Below are positions 11,982 through 21,118 of a DNA stretch of 28,452 bases, one piece after another (within the stretch, counting starts at the first letter, position 1; every line of letters begins with the position of its first letter). The notes under the pieces are model-generated. The model had not been told where the DNA came from, made no database searches, and saw nothing but the letters and a program-made list of their open reading frames with translations. Origin of the DNA: a virus. The stretch spans positions 1-28,452 of the IMG/VR virus record IMGVR_UViG_3300032182_000102; one strand, 5' to 3'. A program made the position numbers and the translations under genes.

Positions 11982-13193
11982 TTAAACAATCACCCAGTTT
12001 GAAGTTGAAGGTACGGTTACAACTACTGGTGTGACTCCATCCGCTTCAAAAGCATTTTGAGTGATAGGTCCAGCAGTAATTACGTTTTTGCCAGCACCGA
12101 TTGTGTAACTTGTAGTGATCGTGCTGTCGTGCTCATAAAACACTTGGTCAGTACCACCACCAGAAGCACCACCTGCAGTACCCCAAGACAATTCGCCATT
12201 TTGGTTACCTATCAAAGCATAACCATTTTGCGTAGGTGCAGTGACAGGAAGTTGAAGGGTGTATGCAACAGAATTAAGAGTATGTGGCGGACTCTTAATT
12301 GTAATTCCGTGGTTGTTGTTATCACAATTTAGGGTGATTTGACCAGGATCATTACCTATGCCAGTACCTTTGAAGGTAGTTGCAGTAGCACTAAACGTAC
12401 CTTGCAGCTCGATGTTGGTGTCCATCTTGGCAGATGTAATCGTGCCGTTATCGATGGTCCAAGTGCCACCACTGTTGCTTACAGTGATGTCTCCACGGTC
12501 GCCGTCAGCAATACCAGAAACAGCAACGCCGTCAACATACGCTTTGGTTGCCGCATCACCAGTATCTGTAGGAGTGCCAAGCCCAGTGACTTTGCTACCA
12601 CCCATGGCGATAGGGCCAGTCATCGTGCCACCAGCAAGGTCTAGCTTGAGCTGGTCAGCAGAATCAACGTAAGTCTTGGTGGCTGCGTGATTGTTAGCGG
12701 TTGGGTTACCAGACAGGGTAAGCAAACCCGTCATGGTGTCACCAGCCTTGGCTACTTTCAGATCTGCATAGTCCTTAGTAGCGGCATCCGTACCTGCTGT
12801 CGGAGTGCCAAGGTTGATGATTTTGTTGGAACTCATGTCCAACGTACCGGATAGCGTACCACCCGTGGAGTCCAAAGAACGCTCTTCACGCTCTTGGGCA
12901 GAGTACACCAGTTGCAGGTTGTTGTTGTTCAGGTCCTGTGCGCGGATAGCAGAACCCGAAACAAACGTAGCTTGAGGCGAGCTAATGTCCGTATCACGGA
13001 AGATACGAATCGTTTGACCAGAGGTGGGAAACGGAGCTACCGTAAAGCGAATCTGGGTGTCGTTATCAAAAGAGAAGTCGGTGGTTACAACCTCATCAAC
13101 AGACACCTTGATGTCAGTACGCTCAAGGTATGGGAAAGTAATTGAAAAAGGGCCGGCCGTACCGTTACCCGGAATAGTAGTGTCAGTTGCCAT
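11982..13193 (-). CDS. Tail fibre protein, T7 gp17-like, 403 aa
   Basis: This fibre attaches to the tail tube and contacts the host. The N-terminal ~125 residues are the T7 tail-fibre domain (PF03906): PGNGTAGPFSITFPYLERTD, FSFDNDTQIRFTVAP, QTIRIFRDTDIS, AIRAQDLNNNNLQLVYSAQE. The shaft has degenerate repeats of GGTMTGPI-MGG-KV-GLGTP followed by DAATK-YVD at about 112-225, as in fibres of other phages. The end carries the leader-like LPVTAPTQNGYALIGNQNGE LSWGT and a short C-terminal cap. At 403 aa (T7 gp17 is 553) it has no large receptor-binding head, so the three fibre-like proteins downstream probably supply the adhesive parts. No Shine-Dalgarno sequence is evident. Confidence 0.92.
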   Translation of the reverse strand: MATDTTIPGNGTAGPFSITFPYLERTDIKVSVDEVVTTDFSFDNDTQIRFTVAPFPTSGQTIRIFRDTDISSPQATFVSGSAIRAQDLNNNNLQLVYSAQEREERSLDSTGGTLSGTLDMSSNKIINLGTPTAGTDAATKDYADLKVAKAGDTMTGLLTLSGNPTANNHAATKTYVDSADQLKLDLAGGTMTGPIAMGGSKVTGLGTPTDTGDAATKAYVDGVAVSGIADGDRGDITVSNSGGTWTIDNGTITSAKMDTNIELQGTFSATATTFKGTGIGNDPGQITLNCDNNNHGITIKSPPHTLNSVAYTLQLPVTAPTQNGYALIGNQNGELSWGTAGGASGGGTDQVFYEHDSTITTSYTIGAGKNVITAGPITQNAFEADGVTPVVVTVPSTSNWVIV

Positions 13194-13213
13194 GTTTTTC
13201 TAGTTGGGTACGG

Positions 13214-16200
13214 TTATTCGATACCGGCGTATTGTTTAATAACGTCAATCTCTGCTTGACTAAAATCACCACGGAGCTGTCTTTGTCTCTTGTACTTCTC
13301 AGCAGCAACCAGTTCTTTGTAAGACGGATCCTGCTGCATCAGTTTATTAAGAGCAGTACGCTTATACTTGCTAATCTCGCGAGTAATCATACGGATGTGT
13401 GGAGGGTTAGACTCATCATCGTTAAAGAAGGTCTCCATATCAACTGGACGACCACGATATGCTTCTTCCATTTTCTTCCACTCTGGATCGCGCATAATCT
13501 TCTCAAGCCGCTTGGTAAGTCCGCTCTTGGCCAGGATCTTGGCTAGTTGCTCACGATGCCGTGGTTCCAACTTAACACCAAAGTTGCCGGTCTTCAGCAA
13601 TTCATTGGATGGATACCCAATCTGGCTTAGTTTCTGAGCAACAAAGTTATCGTTGACGTTCTGGATGCGAATGGGGCTAACAGCATTAAACAGTCCGCCA
13701 CCAGCGCTGTGGAGTTTATCGCCACTGATCCAAGAGGTGACAGAAGGCAGATCATTGCCATAGCCAGGAGCTGCAGCAATCAACATACGATCCAGCTCAC
13801 CACGCAGTTCCTTCATGTAGGGGTCTACAGAATTAGCAAAAGCTCTACGCAGACCAGAAGCAGGAACATAGTTGTTAGCCATATTCAATGCCATACGGAA
13901 ACCACTGGGGTCATTCATGTTCTTAGGAGAGAAGATTTCTCCAAGATCAGATAGACCAGCCAAGAAACTCTTGTCGGTGTAGCCAGCTGTAAACGAGTAA
14001 AGCAGCTGTTGCATAGCACGGCTAGCTCCTTCTGCTCCGCCCATTTTGGTCAGGCGTACAATGTCTGCGGTGACAGACAGGAAAGAGTTGATAGGTTCAA
14101 AACTTGCATAAGAAACCCACACACCACCAATCTTAATTGACATTGGCGGACGGCCTTCTGCTTGCCAAGCTTTTCTTTCGTTTGCGTCTGGAGGATAGTT
14201 GCCTGTAACATCAGTAAACATAGCTACTGTCGTTAGCAAGCCAATAGTCATCAGACCTGTTGCATAGCGGCCCTCAAGCTCAGCCATCAACATACGGTCT
14301 CCGTTTTTCTTGGCTGCTATGTAAGTCTTATCCATCTGACGGATAATTTTATTAGCACCAGGCAGGTGTTCTAGGCCATAGCCCAAAAGGTTACCAGGGG
14401 TACGAATAAACGGCAGGAACAGACGACCAGAGCCCAAAGGCAGTTGATCCACAAAGTTAGATAGGGCATTGACAATCGCACCAGGATCTTGCTGGAACGT
14501 AGCCCGCTCTGCATAGTTAAGAAGATCTTTGTCAAGAATACGGCCAGTACCTGGATCAATACCTTGAGAGAACTTTTTAACATATGAATCCATCAACGCA
14601 TCAACGGATTCATCATCAACTGCGTGCATGATGGCTTCATACTTAGCTTTAGAGTAAAGCCTGTATCGAGCAGCTAGACTCTTAAAGAAGTCATCACTTG
14701 CCATTAGAGCACGGCTAGGCCAGCTCACCCATGGGTTGTTTTGGAAACGATAGCTATAAGCCAAAAACTTAACAGCTATCTGTTCAGACTGGGTGGTGGC
14801 AGCAAGTTCCATTTGACGCAGCATGGCTTGCGTTTCAAAATCTTGTACCGCAAACTTCGCATTAAAGTTAACCGAAGTACCCGTCTTGTAAGTTTGTTTA
14901 GCAATCTTCCAAGCATCGCCAAGTCCAGAAAAAAGTGAGTTAGCCCCCGCAAGAGCTGACGCACGAACCGATTTGTCATTAGTAACAACACCACGCAAAT
15001 ACGCAGACAACGGCCGCTCAACGAGCGAATAAGAGTTACCAACTGCGTTACGGAAGTGAGTGATAGGACCAGACAGAATCGACTGATACATGGCCGTGGT
15101 AGCCTGTTTAGCGCCTTGAACAATGGCAGCAGTAACAAACTTAACTTGATTGGTAGGGTCACCACCAGCCAACACCATCATATTGATTAGACGGTCGGCT
15201 TCTGCTTGAGCAGCAGGGTCACCACTACGCAACTTATTCTTCAGACTGACAGACCATTCCCGCACTTCTTTGATGCTTAGCTCAAAGTTGTCACGGTTAG
15301 CTGCCTCGTCGATTGGCATACCAATACGACGTTTGAAGATTTCCAGGGTAGAGCCTGTTTTGTACGCAGTAAATTTATGGAACTCCAAGAGAGTTACCAA
15401 ACGATCAATACTGCGATCAAGCAAGTTACCAGGAGGGGCGCCGGCTTGGCGCAGTTCTGTTGCTTCTTTAGCCAGCTGGTGAATCTGTTCGGCAGTATCA
15501 CCAATCAAAGCCTTAGTAACAAGGATGCCACTCTTAGACAGAAGTTTGTCCGATTTTGAATCAGGATCGAGCAAACCGTTGTCTTTCATCATCTGCTTCA
15601 GCTCATCAGCTGGAGCTTCTGGTTTAAGAGCAGACCTAAAATCTTCTAGCTTGTCAGCAGCATGGCGCAAGATGTCAGCCACAGGAACTTTCAACTTGGC
15701 TGCCATGGCTTGCAAGTCCATGTCTTTGCTATATTGACGGATAAGCTGCTCAGCTTCTGGCCGATAAGCCATAATCTTGTACTGAGCATCCGTCATCATG
15801 TGGGCACCGCCCGACTCCAACGGAGTGTATTCTTTAGGAAACGGCGCACCTGGATCAGGGTTCTCTGCTTTGAGTTGCTGCTCAACAGCAGTTTGAGGTT
15901 TTGCAGGAGTGTTAAATGCTGCAACATCTTGCTGGTCAGCACCCTTCAAATCATCAGGGTTGTAACCTCGTGACAGGTTTTCGTCAATTTCAGCTTTGTG
16001 GAGACGAATATCCTCAAGGGTTGACATTGCTGCCTTGTATCGAGGATCTTCTGGTTTAACACCAGCCCGCTGCAAGTTAGCCATCTTGACGACGACATCA
16101 TTTTCAGCACGAGTCAGGTCGTCAAACTGCTCTTGATAAATGTCGTCGAAGCGATCAGCTTCTTCGGCAACTGCTTTGGTGTGCTGAGCATCCACCTCTT

Positions 16201-17242
16201 TCATCTTCTTCTGGCTTTCTTTCAAACCAGTTTCCAATGCTTGCTCTTTTGTCGCACCGTTTCTAATAGCGCGTTGAGCTGCCTTACGGCCAAAGCTCAG
16301 CCAAAGGAAACCATCAGCAATAGAGCCGATGACACCACCTTCGAGCGAGCCTTTAACCTTGGCTGTAAACGGATCGTCATCTTCCTCACTACGCAATGCC
16401 GTCAAGAACGAATCATGTAGTGGATGATCTTCAGGAATAAAGCTGTTGACCATCGCCGAGAAGTTACCATCCTCGGGTGTGGTTGTAATGAAGTCAGCAA
16501 TAGCGCCAGGAATCACGCCTTCGCGCAATGCTTGTTTGATGTTTTTAGGACCACCCTTCACACCAAGACGCAGGAATCCAGGACCCCGCACCATCAGTTG
16601 ACGGGTGATAACAATGATTTCAGCAAGCTTAGCTGCCATCTTGCCTACTTCTGTCTTTGGCTTCTTAGTACCAAACGAATAGGCAGCAGCTACATAGCGA
16701 TCAGAAAAAGGATCTTCTGTGGGTTTGGTTTCTAAACCACGAACAGAAGTCAGTCCTTTCTTAATTACATCGCCAAGAAGGTCAGCTGTGTTGAGAGTAT
16801 CTTCGACAGTGCCAACAACGGCTCCTGTACCAACTCGAACAGCTTCAGCAGCAACAGTACTAGCAGGGTCTTGGTATAGCTGCTCTTCAAATTGTTCAGC
16901 CTGTTCACGGCCTTCCTCTCGAAGAGCTTCCCTGTTTTCAACAATTTGTTCTCGTGTGAGTTGATCACCTTGGAAGGTATTATCAACAAAATCTCGAATA
17001 CCAACAGCGGCATTCTCAAGAAAGTCAGAAAGACCCTCAGCAGGGCCTGAGAGATTGTCTAAAGGGTTGACGGTGGTAGTAGCATCCTCACCCTCTTCAG
17101 GCATCTCTGTGGCGCTTTCAGCTACCTCTCCTGCTTCTTTAGCAAGGCGGAGTTCTTCAGCAGCACGATTCTTGCTTTCTTCTTCTTGTCTTTTACGATA
17201 ATTTTCTTCTAGGTACTCAGGATCATAAACCGCTCTAGGCAT
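13214..17242 (-). CDS. Internal virion protein, T7 gp16-like, about 1342 aa
   Basis: This is the large core protein ejected into the cell to form the DNA-translocating channel. Its length matches T7 gp16 (1318 aa), and it sits between the gp15-like gene and the tail fibre as in T7. The N-terminus is highly charged (YLEENYRKRQEEESKNRAAE) and lacks the transglycosylase domain that T7 gp16 carries there. The long middle is helical. A hydrophobic stretch near residue 1000 (LMTIGLLTTVAMF) could cross a membrane. The C-terminus ends DVIKQYAGIE. I use the ATG at 17242; the longer reading begins with TTG at 17248. Read-through of the terminator-like hairpin at 17276-17300 would set its dose below the gp15-like protein. 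Confidence 0.88.
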   Translation of the reverse strand: MPRAVYDPEYLEENYRKRQEEESKNRAAEELRLAKEAGEVAESATEMPEEGEDATTTVNPLDNLSGPAEGLSDFLENAAVGIRDFVDNTFQGDQLTREQIVENREALREEGREQAEQFEEQLYQDPASTVAAEAVRVGTGAVVGTVEDTLNTADLLGDVIKKGLTSVRGLETKPTEDPFSDRYVAAAYSFGTKKPKTEVGKMAAKLAEIIVITRQLMVRGPGFLRLGVKGGPKNIKQALREGVIPGAIADFITTTPEDGNFSAMVNSFIPEDHPLHDSFLTALRSEEDDDPFTAKVKGSLEGGVIGSIADGFLWLSFGRKAAQRAIRNGATKEQALETGLKESQKKMKEVDAQHTKAVAEEADRFDDIYQEQFDDLTRAENDVVVKMANLQRAGVKPEDPRYKAAMSTLEDIRLHKAEIDENLSRGYNPDDLKGADQQDVAAFNTPAKPQTAVEQQLKAENPDPGAPFPKEYTPLESGGAHMMTDAQYKIMAYRPEAEQLIRQYSKDMDLQAMAAKLKVPVADILRHAADKLEDFRSALKPEAPADELKQMMKDNGLLDPDSKSDKLLSKSGILVTKALIGDTAEQIHQLAKEATELRQAGAPPGNLLDRSIDRLVTLLEFHKFTAYKTGSTLEIFKRRIGMPIDEAANRDNFELSIKEVREWSVSLKNKLRSGDPAAQAEADRLINMMVLAGGDPTNQVKFVTAAIVQGAKQATTAMYQSILSGPITHFRNAVGNSYSLVERPLSAYLRGVVTNDKSVRASALAGANSLFSGLGDAWKIAKQTYKTGTSVNFNAKFAVQDFETQAMLRQMELAATTQSEQIAVKFLAYSYRFQNNPWVSWPSRALMASDDFFKSLAARYRLYSKAKYEAIMHAVDDESVDALMDSYVKKFSQGIDPGTGRILDKDLLNYAERATFQQDPGAIVNALSNFVDQLPLGSGRLFLPFIRTPGNLLGYGLEHLPGANKIIRQMDKTYIAAKKNGDRMLMAELEGRYATGLMTIGLLTTVAMFTDVTGNYPPDANERKAWQAEGRPPMSIKIGGVWVSYASFEPINSFLSVTADIVRLTKMGGAEGASRAMQQLLYSFTAGYTDKSFLAGLSDLGEIFSPKNMNDPSGFRMALNMANNYVPASGLRRAFANSVDPYMKELRGELDRMLIAAAPGYGNDLPSVTSWISGDKLHSAGGGLFNAVSPIRIQNVNDNFVAQKLSQIGYPSNELLKTGNFGVKLEPRHREQLAKILAKSGLTKRLEKIMRDPEWKKMEEAYRGRPVDMETFFNDDESNPPHIRMITREISKYKRTALNKLMQQDPSYKELVAAEKYKRQRQLRGDFSQAEIDVIKQYAGIE

Positions 17243-17275
17243 AGTCAAAAGGCCCGCAGGCTAAATGGAATAAGG

Positions 17276-17300
17276 AAAAAGAGGGCCAGCGCACCAGCCC
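17276..17300 (-). terminator. Terminator/attenuator between gp15-like and gp16-like genes
   Basis: On the minus strand GGGCTGG and CTGGCCC form a 7-bp stem (two G-U wobbles) with a TGCG tetraloop at 17283-17300. TCTTTTT follows immediately. The stem begins at the last base of the gp15-like stop codon. Since no promoter is evident before the gp16-like gene, partial read-through is the likely mode. Confidence 0.65.
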
Positions 17301-19909
17301 TACCTACCTCTACGAAGAGCTACAAGAGCTCGTTGTGCATCAGGTAAAAATTCTCGGTACTTTCCGCTCTTATAAACGGACCAAGCATTAAATCCCTGTT
17401 GCTTGAAAATATAACGCATAGCCATGGCGTTAATAGTTGGATCAGTGAGTTGATCATTAGAGATCAGACCCAGGGCTGCTCTACGCTCAGGACCCATATC
17501 ACCCAACATATTAATCTGCCACAACCCATAGGAATCATCACCAGTTGAAGCATCATCGTTGTGAGCTTCTGGATCGCCACTAGACTCAGCAAGAGCAATG
17601 GCTAAAAGCTTAACAGCATCTCTGTCGTTGAAGCCTTGGTTGAAAGCTAGCTGTAGAATCTCTGTATCGCCCATTGGCGTGATTAAGCCTCTGGGCGTTT
17701 CTACTTTGAATGTGCCGGCCTCCTTTGCAGCAAGTCGTTCAGAACGTTGTTGAGCTTGTGCCACTCCTGCTGCACCTGCTGCCTGTGACAACTCATCATC
17801 AGAGTTGTAGAGACGATTAGCTGCACCAGGAGCCAGCCGCATCGCTGTGCCTTCACGCTCTGCAGCTTCTTTAAGATAGGGGGTGGGATTGATGCCATAG
17901 TGTTCTGCTTGCAGTTTCAGAAAGGTGGCCATTGGCATGTGTGCTGGCTTGATTCGTGGATCACGAGCCCTGCCAGTCAGTTGCTGATTATCGCGGAACC
18001 TTTCTAAATTAGCTTTGACTTCGTTCTCTGTCAACAGAATGCTATTCTCTGGATGATCGTAACGATTGTCTAAATCTTCGATACGGACATTACTATTATC
18101 GTAAACAGGCTCACCATCAGAGTTCTTACGAATCGTCATGGCTGTTTTAGGGTTATTACGAGGCTTTCCTTTAGAAGTGTAATACTCTAAAAAGACTCGT
18201 TTAGAGATTTTTTCTAACTCTTTAGACAGCTCATCCTGTGTTGGATAAACACCCTTAGTGTTTTTGTACTGTTCTCTATATTCAAACAGCTGATCTTCAA
18301 CTGCTTGTTGATAAGCATAATAAGCCTCAGGATTTTGGCTTGGTTTACCAGTAATATCAAAGGAAACCTCACCAGCCTCAGCCAATACTTGCTGAGTAGA
18401 GTCCCTTACTTGCCTACCATAAATCTTTTCATATTCTATACGTTCCCTATCAGCTGCTTGCTTACGCAAGTTTTCTTTCAAACTTTCAGGGATATTTAAC
18501 GACTCAATCATCTCAAGCGTCATGTCATCCCGAGTAAGAGCTGTATTGTAAATAGCATACTCTTTAGGCGTAGTTTTATCAATCGCTACATCAGCTAAAA
18601 AGTTTCTAGCTTCTGCATTATCATATTGAGAAATACGCTCAAGCAGCACCTTTTGTTCTTGCTCTAGCTGAGTTGAATCAGTTACTGTATTTTGTAAATA
18701 CTTATATTGAGCAATCAGATCATTAACTTCACGAGCTTCTTGCTGGCGAATATACGATTGCTCTTGACGCCTCGTTTGGCGAATCCTGGCGCGTGCTGCG
18801 CGGAATTGATCCGCATTAAGCTTGCCTAGAGTGCCACTCTTAGGATCGCCTTCAATTTTCGTAAGCCGTTCTAAACGCTGCAATGCAGCTTCCGCTTCTT
18901 CTGGAGGTAGAGATTCCGCAGACGAAATCATACCTTCTAGTGCCAGCCTAGCGGCTTTACCTTTACTAAGACCAGCCAGTGTTTGCAAGTCTTTAACTGC
19001 CTGCTGATAGGTATTGCCTAGCTCTTGATCTGTAATGTTCTCAGTAGTTGCAGCAACCCTAAGACCACTAAGAATGTTATATTCGTTGGTCTCACGCTCG
19101 TTAGCAATAACTTGACTAACAGTGTTGGATTTGATCTGTGACTTTGCGGCCTGGAATGTAGGGGCAAAGTTTTCAGCCAAAACAACAGGGTTGAGACGAG
19201 AGATACCCCGAGACTCAAACAGTTCTTCTGAGCCTACAGCCAGAGCTGCTTCAATCTCGTACTCGTCACCAGACTGAGCAATCTCTGCTGGTGATTTTAA
19301 GCCTTGAGGTGTTGGGACAATTTTGTCCGTCCGTGTCATAAAGGAGGTAAGGAAAGGCTGAACCTCAAGGGCTGCCTTCTTTGCCATACCAACCGCACGA
19401 CCATAAGCACGCCAACCTGAAACAGCTGGGCTGCTCTTACGGATCTGCAGGCTAAGCTCTTTGTTGCCCTGTTCTTCTAAACTGTTAGCAACCTCACCGT
19501 CAGCTTCGGCTGCGTTAGCAAGCACCTCAGCTTCTTTCTTGTGTTCGGCATAAACAGACTCAGGGAACTGAGCACGTCCGTTCATGATTTCCGCAAGGCC
19601 AGCATTGTATTCTGCTTTGTTGCGACGCTCGGTACGGTCTTCTAAATCTTTCTGAAGGGTAGAGCTAAACTTTGCTAACGCATCTAGGGTCTGCTGACCA
19701 CGCTCTTCAAACTGCGAACCAATCTGTTGCAGCTGGTCACGGTACTGTTGTTCAGACCGGTTCAGCTGTTTGCCATAGTCAGCAGCAGCACGTTCACGCT
19801 TACGGGCAGCAGAGTCTTCTTGTTGTTGAATTTGAGAGGAAGGATCATAAGCCGTAGCAGCCTTAAAGCCTCTAGGACCTTGATACCCAGTAAGTTGAAT
19901 GTCTGCCAT
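17300..19909 (-). CDS. Internal virion protein, gp15-like with C-terminal lytic transglycosylase, 869 aa
   Basis: A core protein ejected with the DNA that also opens the peptidoglycan. The N-terminal ~150 residues form a charged coiled coil (SAARKRERAAADYGKQLNRS, QQYRDQLQQIGSQFEERGQQ). The middle is helical, like T7 gp15 (747 aa). The last ~110 residues are an SLT-type lytic transglycosylase: LLAIALAESSGDPEA with the catalytic Glu at about 775, then SYGLWQINML at about 794-803 and a C-terminal YIFKQQGFNAWSVYKSGKY. In T7 this activity sits at the N-terminus of gp16, so the enzyme has moved to the neighbouring core protein. The start is the ATG at 19909, overlapping the upstream stop as TAATG. 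Confidence 0.9.
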   Translation of the reverse strand: MADIQLTGYQGPRGFKAATAYDPSSQIQQQEDSAARKRERAAADYGKQLNRSEQQYRDQLQQIGSQFEERGQQTLDALAKFSSTLQKDLEDRTERRNKAEYNAGLAEIMNGRAQFPESVYAEHKKEAEVLANAAEADGEVANSLEEQGNKELSLQIRKSSPAVSGWRAYGRAVGMAKKAALEVQPFLTSFMTRTDKIVPTPQGLKSPAEIAQSGDEYEIEAALAVGSEELFESRGISRLNPVVLAENFAPTFQAAKSQIKSNTVSQVIANERETNEYNILSGLRVAATTENITDQELGNTYQQAVKDLQTLAGLSKGKAARLALEGMISSAESLPPEEAEAALQRLERLTKIEGDPKSGTLGKLNADQFRAARARIRQTRRQEQSYIRQQEAREVNDLIAQYKYLQNTVTDSTQLEQEQKVLLERISQYDNAEARNFLADVAIDKTTPKEYAIYNTALTRDDMTLEMIESLNIPESLKENLRKQAADRERIEYEKIYGRQVRDSTQQVLAEAGEVSFDITGKPSQNPEAYYAYQQAVEDQLFEYREQYKNTKGVYPTQDELSKELEKISKRVFLEYYTSKGKPRNNPKTAMTIRKNSDGEPVYDNSNVRIEDLDNRYDHPENSILLTENEVKANLERFRDNQQLTGRARDPRIKPAHMPMATFLKLQAEHYGINPTPYLKEAAEREGTAMRLAPGAANRLYNSDDELSQAAGAAGVAQAQQRSERLAAKEAGTFKVETPRGLITPMGDTEILQLAFNQGFNDRDAVKLLAIALAESSGDPEAHNDDASTGDDSYGLWQINMLGDMGPERRAALGLISNDQLTDPTINAMAMRYIFKQQGFNAWSVYKSGKYREFLPDAQRALVALRRGR

Positions 19910-20670
19910 TAGTCACCGGCGGGTTTAGTTTGTGTTTGATTACCACCAGAGGTATCACCTGCTGCTGGAGCTTTGGTTGAAAGATATGCAGAACCACCTG
20001 CAATGGCACTCTGACCCAGACCTAAAACAAGGCTCGTAGCAGACGGCCCCATAGGGCGAACTGGGTTGAGAGGATCCATAGGCCGTGCGACAATACTTCG
20101 GACAGGTTGAAACATCCTACGGCTAGCTGCCGCAGCATTAGCAGAGCGCTGATCCAATGCAATTCTTTCAGCTTCTAGTTCATACGCATCGGCTGCGTAG
20201 CCAAGGTTGGTACCCAAACGTGAAAGGTCACGACCATATTCACGCTCAGCATCAGACACAAGATTAGAAATACTCTGACCAGTACGGCCAGCAGCAAGGG
20301 TTGTACCCATCTTCTTCATCTTTTTGATCCAAAGATCTTGCGCTTGGGTTGCTGCCTTCTCGCGCTCACCTTTTAGCCGCAGCTGTTCGTAACGATACGC
20401 ACGGTTAGCAGCATTACGATTCTGTTCTATCTGATCTTCATAGGCTTGCTGGCTTGCATTATACGCACGCATTTGGCCTGCATACTCTGCATCAGCATTA
20501 GCTTTTGCAATAGCGTAGTTACGGTTCTGGACTTGAATCTGATAATCACGAGCTGCCTGGGCAGCCTCATACTGGTATGCCGCTTGCTGTTGTTGCGTCT
20601 GGTATCCAGCAATAGTCTGAACACCACCAATAACAGCTGTAGAAATACCTAAAATAATAGGTTCACACAT
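19909..20670 (-). CDS. Internal virion protein, T7 gp14-like, 253 aa
   Basis: Ejected protein thought, from T7, to form the outer-membrane pore. The N-terminal segment PIILGISTAVIGGVQTIAGY is hydrophobic and could insert in a membrane. A long Ala/Gln/Arg-rich coiled coil follows, to about residue 125 (YQYEAAQAARDYQIQVQNRN and on). The C-terminus is low-complexity (GGSAYLSTKAPAAGDTSGGN). Length (T7 gp14 is 196) and the order gp13-gp14-gp15-gp16 match T7. The ATG at 20670 overlaps the end of the gp13-like gene by 8 bases. Confidence 0.85.
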   Translation of the reverse strand: MCEPIILGISTAVIGGVQTIAGYQTQQQQAAYQYEAAQAARDYQIQVQNRNYAIAKANADAEYAGQMRAYNASQQAYEDQIEQNRNAANRAYRYEQLRLKGEREKAATQAQDLWIKKMKKMGTTLAAGRTGQSISNLVSDAEREYGRDLSRLGTNLGYAADAYELEAERIALDQRSANAAAASRRMFQPVRSIVARPMDPLNPVRPMGPSATSLVLGLGQSAIAGGSAYLSTKAPAAGDTSGGNQTQTKPAGD

Positions 20671-21118
20671 GGTTAGTTAATTTAGCAAACTCTACATAGG
20701 TTAATTTTTGTGGCCCAACTGTCACATAGCTCAGCTTCTTAAACCCCAACATGTGGAGAAGCTTCATGTGCATACGGTTCCTTGGATCAGCGATGTTGTG
20801 AAGTACGGAATAGGAGGTTTGTTGATCGACCCACTTTTTGGCCTCCTTAAAAAATAGCTTTGGATATGGGCGGACGTGATCGGTGGTCAACATCCAGATT
20901 GCTCCACAATGGGCATCTGTTCTGGATACCCCAGCCATGCCGCAGAGCTTATCTTTAACAAGAAAAGCAATAGGATCTTCTAGTTGATCAAAAGATTTGG
21001 GTAGGACCTGATAAGGATTGTGGCCCCACCCAAGAATTTCACGCAGATCGTCCGTCTGTAGGTGTGCAGCTAAATAGGAAGCATCCTCTAATGTAGCTGG
21101 ACGGATTTCATGGATCAT
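20663..21118 (-). CDS. gp13-like protein with GNAT-type fold, 151 aa
   Basis: It lies exactly where T7 has gene 13, between tail tube B and gp14. The sequence reads like a small acetyltransferase fold: HEIRPATLEDASYLAAHLQT at the start, IAFLVKDKLCGMAGVSRTD as the central strands, WMLTTDHVRPYPKLFFKEAK, and IADPRNRMHMKLLHMLGFKK (the N-x-x-x-x-x-x-x-x-x-x-GF segment typical of GNAT ends). The acetyl-CoA R/Q-x-x-G-x-G/A loop is not evident, so catalysis is doubtful. In T7, gp13 (138 aa) is needed for infectivity though not enzymatic as far as known. The ATG overlaps the upstream TGA. Confidence 0.8.
   Translation of the reverse strand: MIHEIRPATLEDASYLAAHLQTDDLREILGWGHNPYQVLPKSFDQLEDPIAFLVKDKLCGMAGVSRTDAHCGAIWMLTTDHVRPYPKLFFKEAKKWVDQQTSYSVLHNIADPRNRMHMKLLHMLGFKKLSYVTVGPQKLTYVEFAKLTNHV

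Noticed and set aside
12339-12672. Two overlapping plus-strand ORFs opposite the tail fibre gene
   Set aside because: Both mirror the repetitive fibre shaft; no protein-like features or start context.
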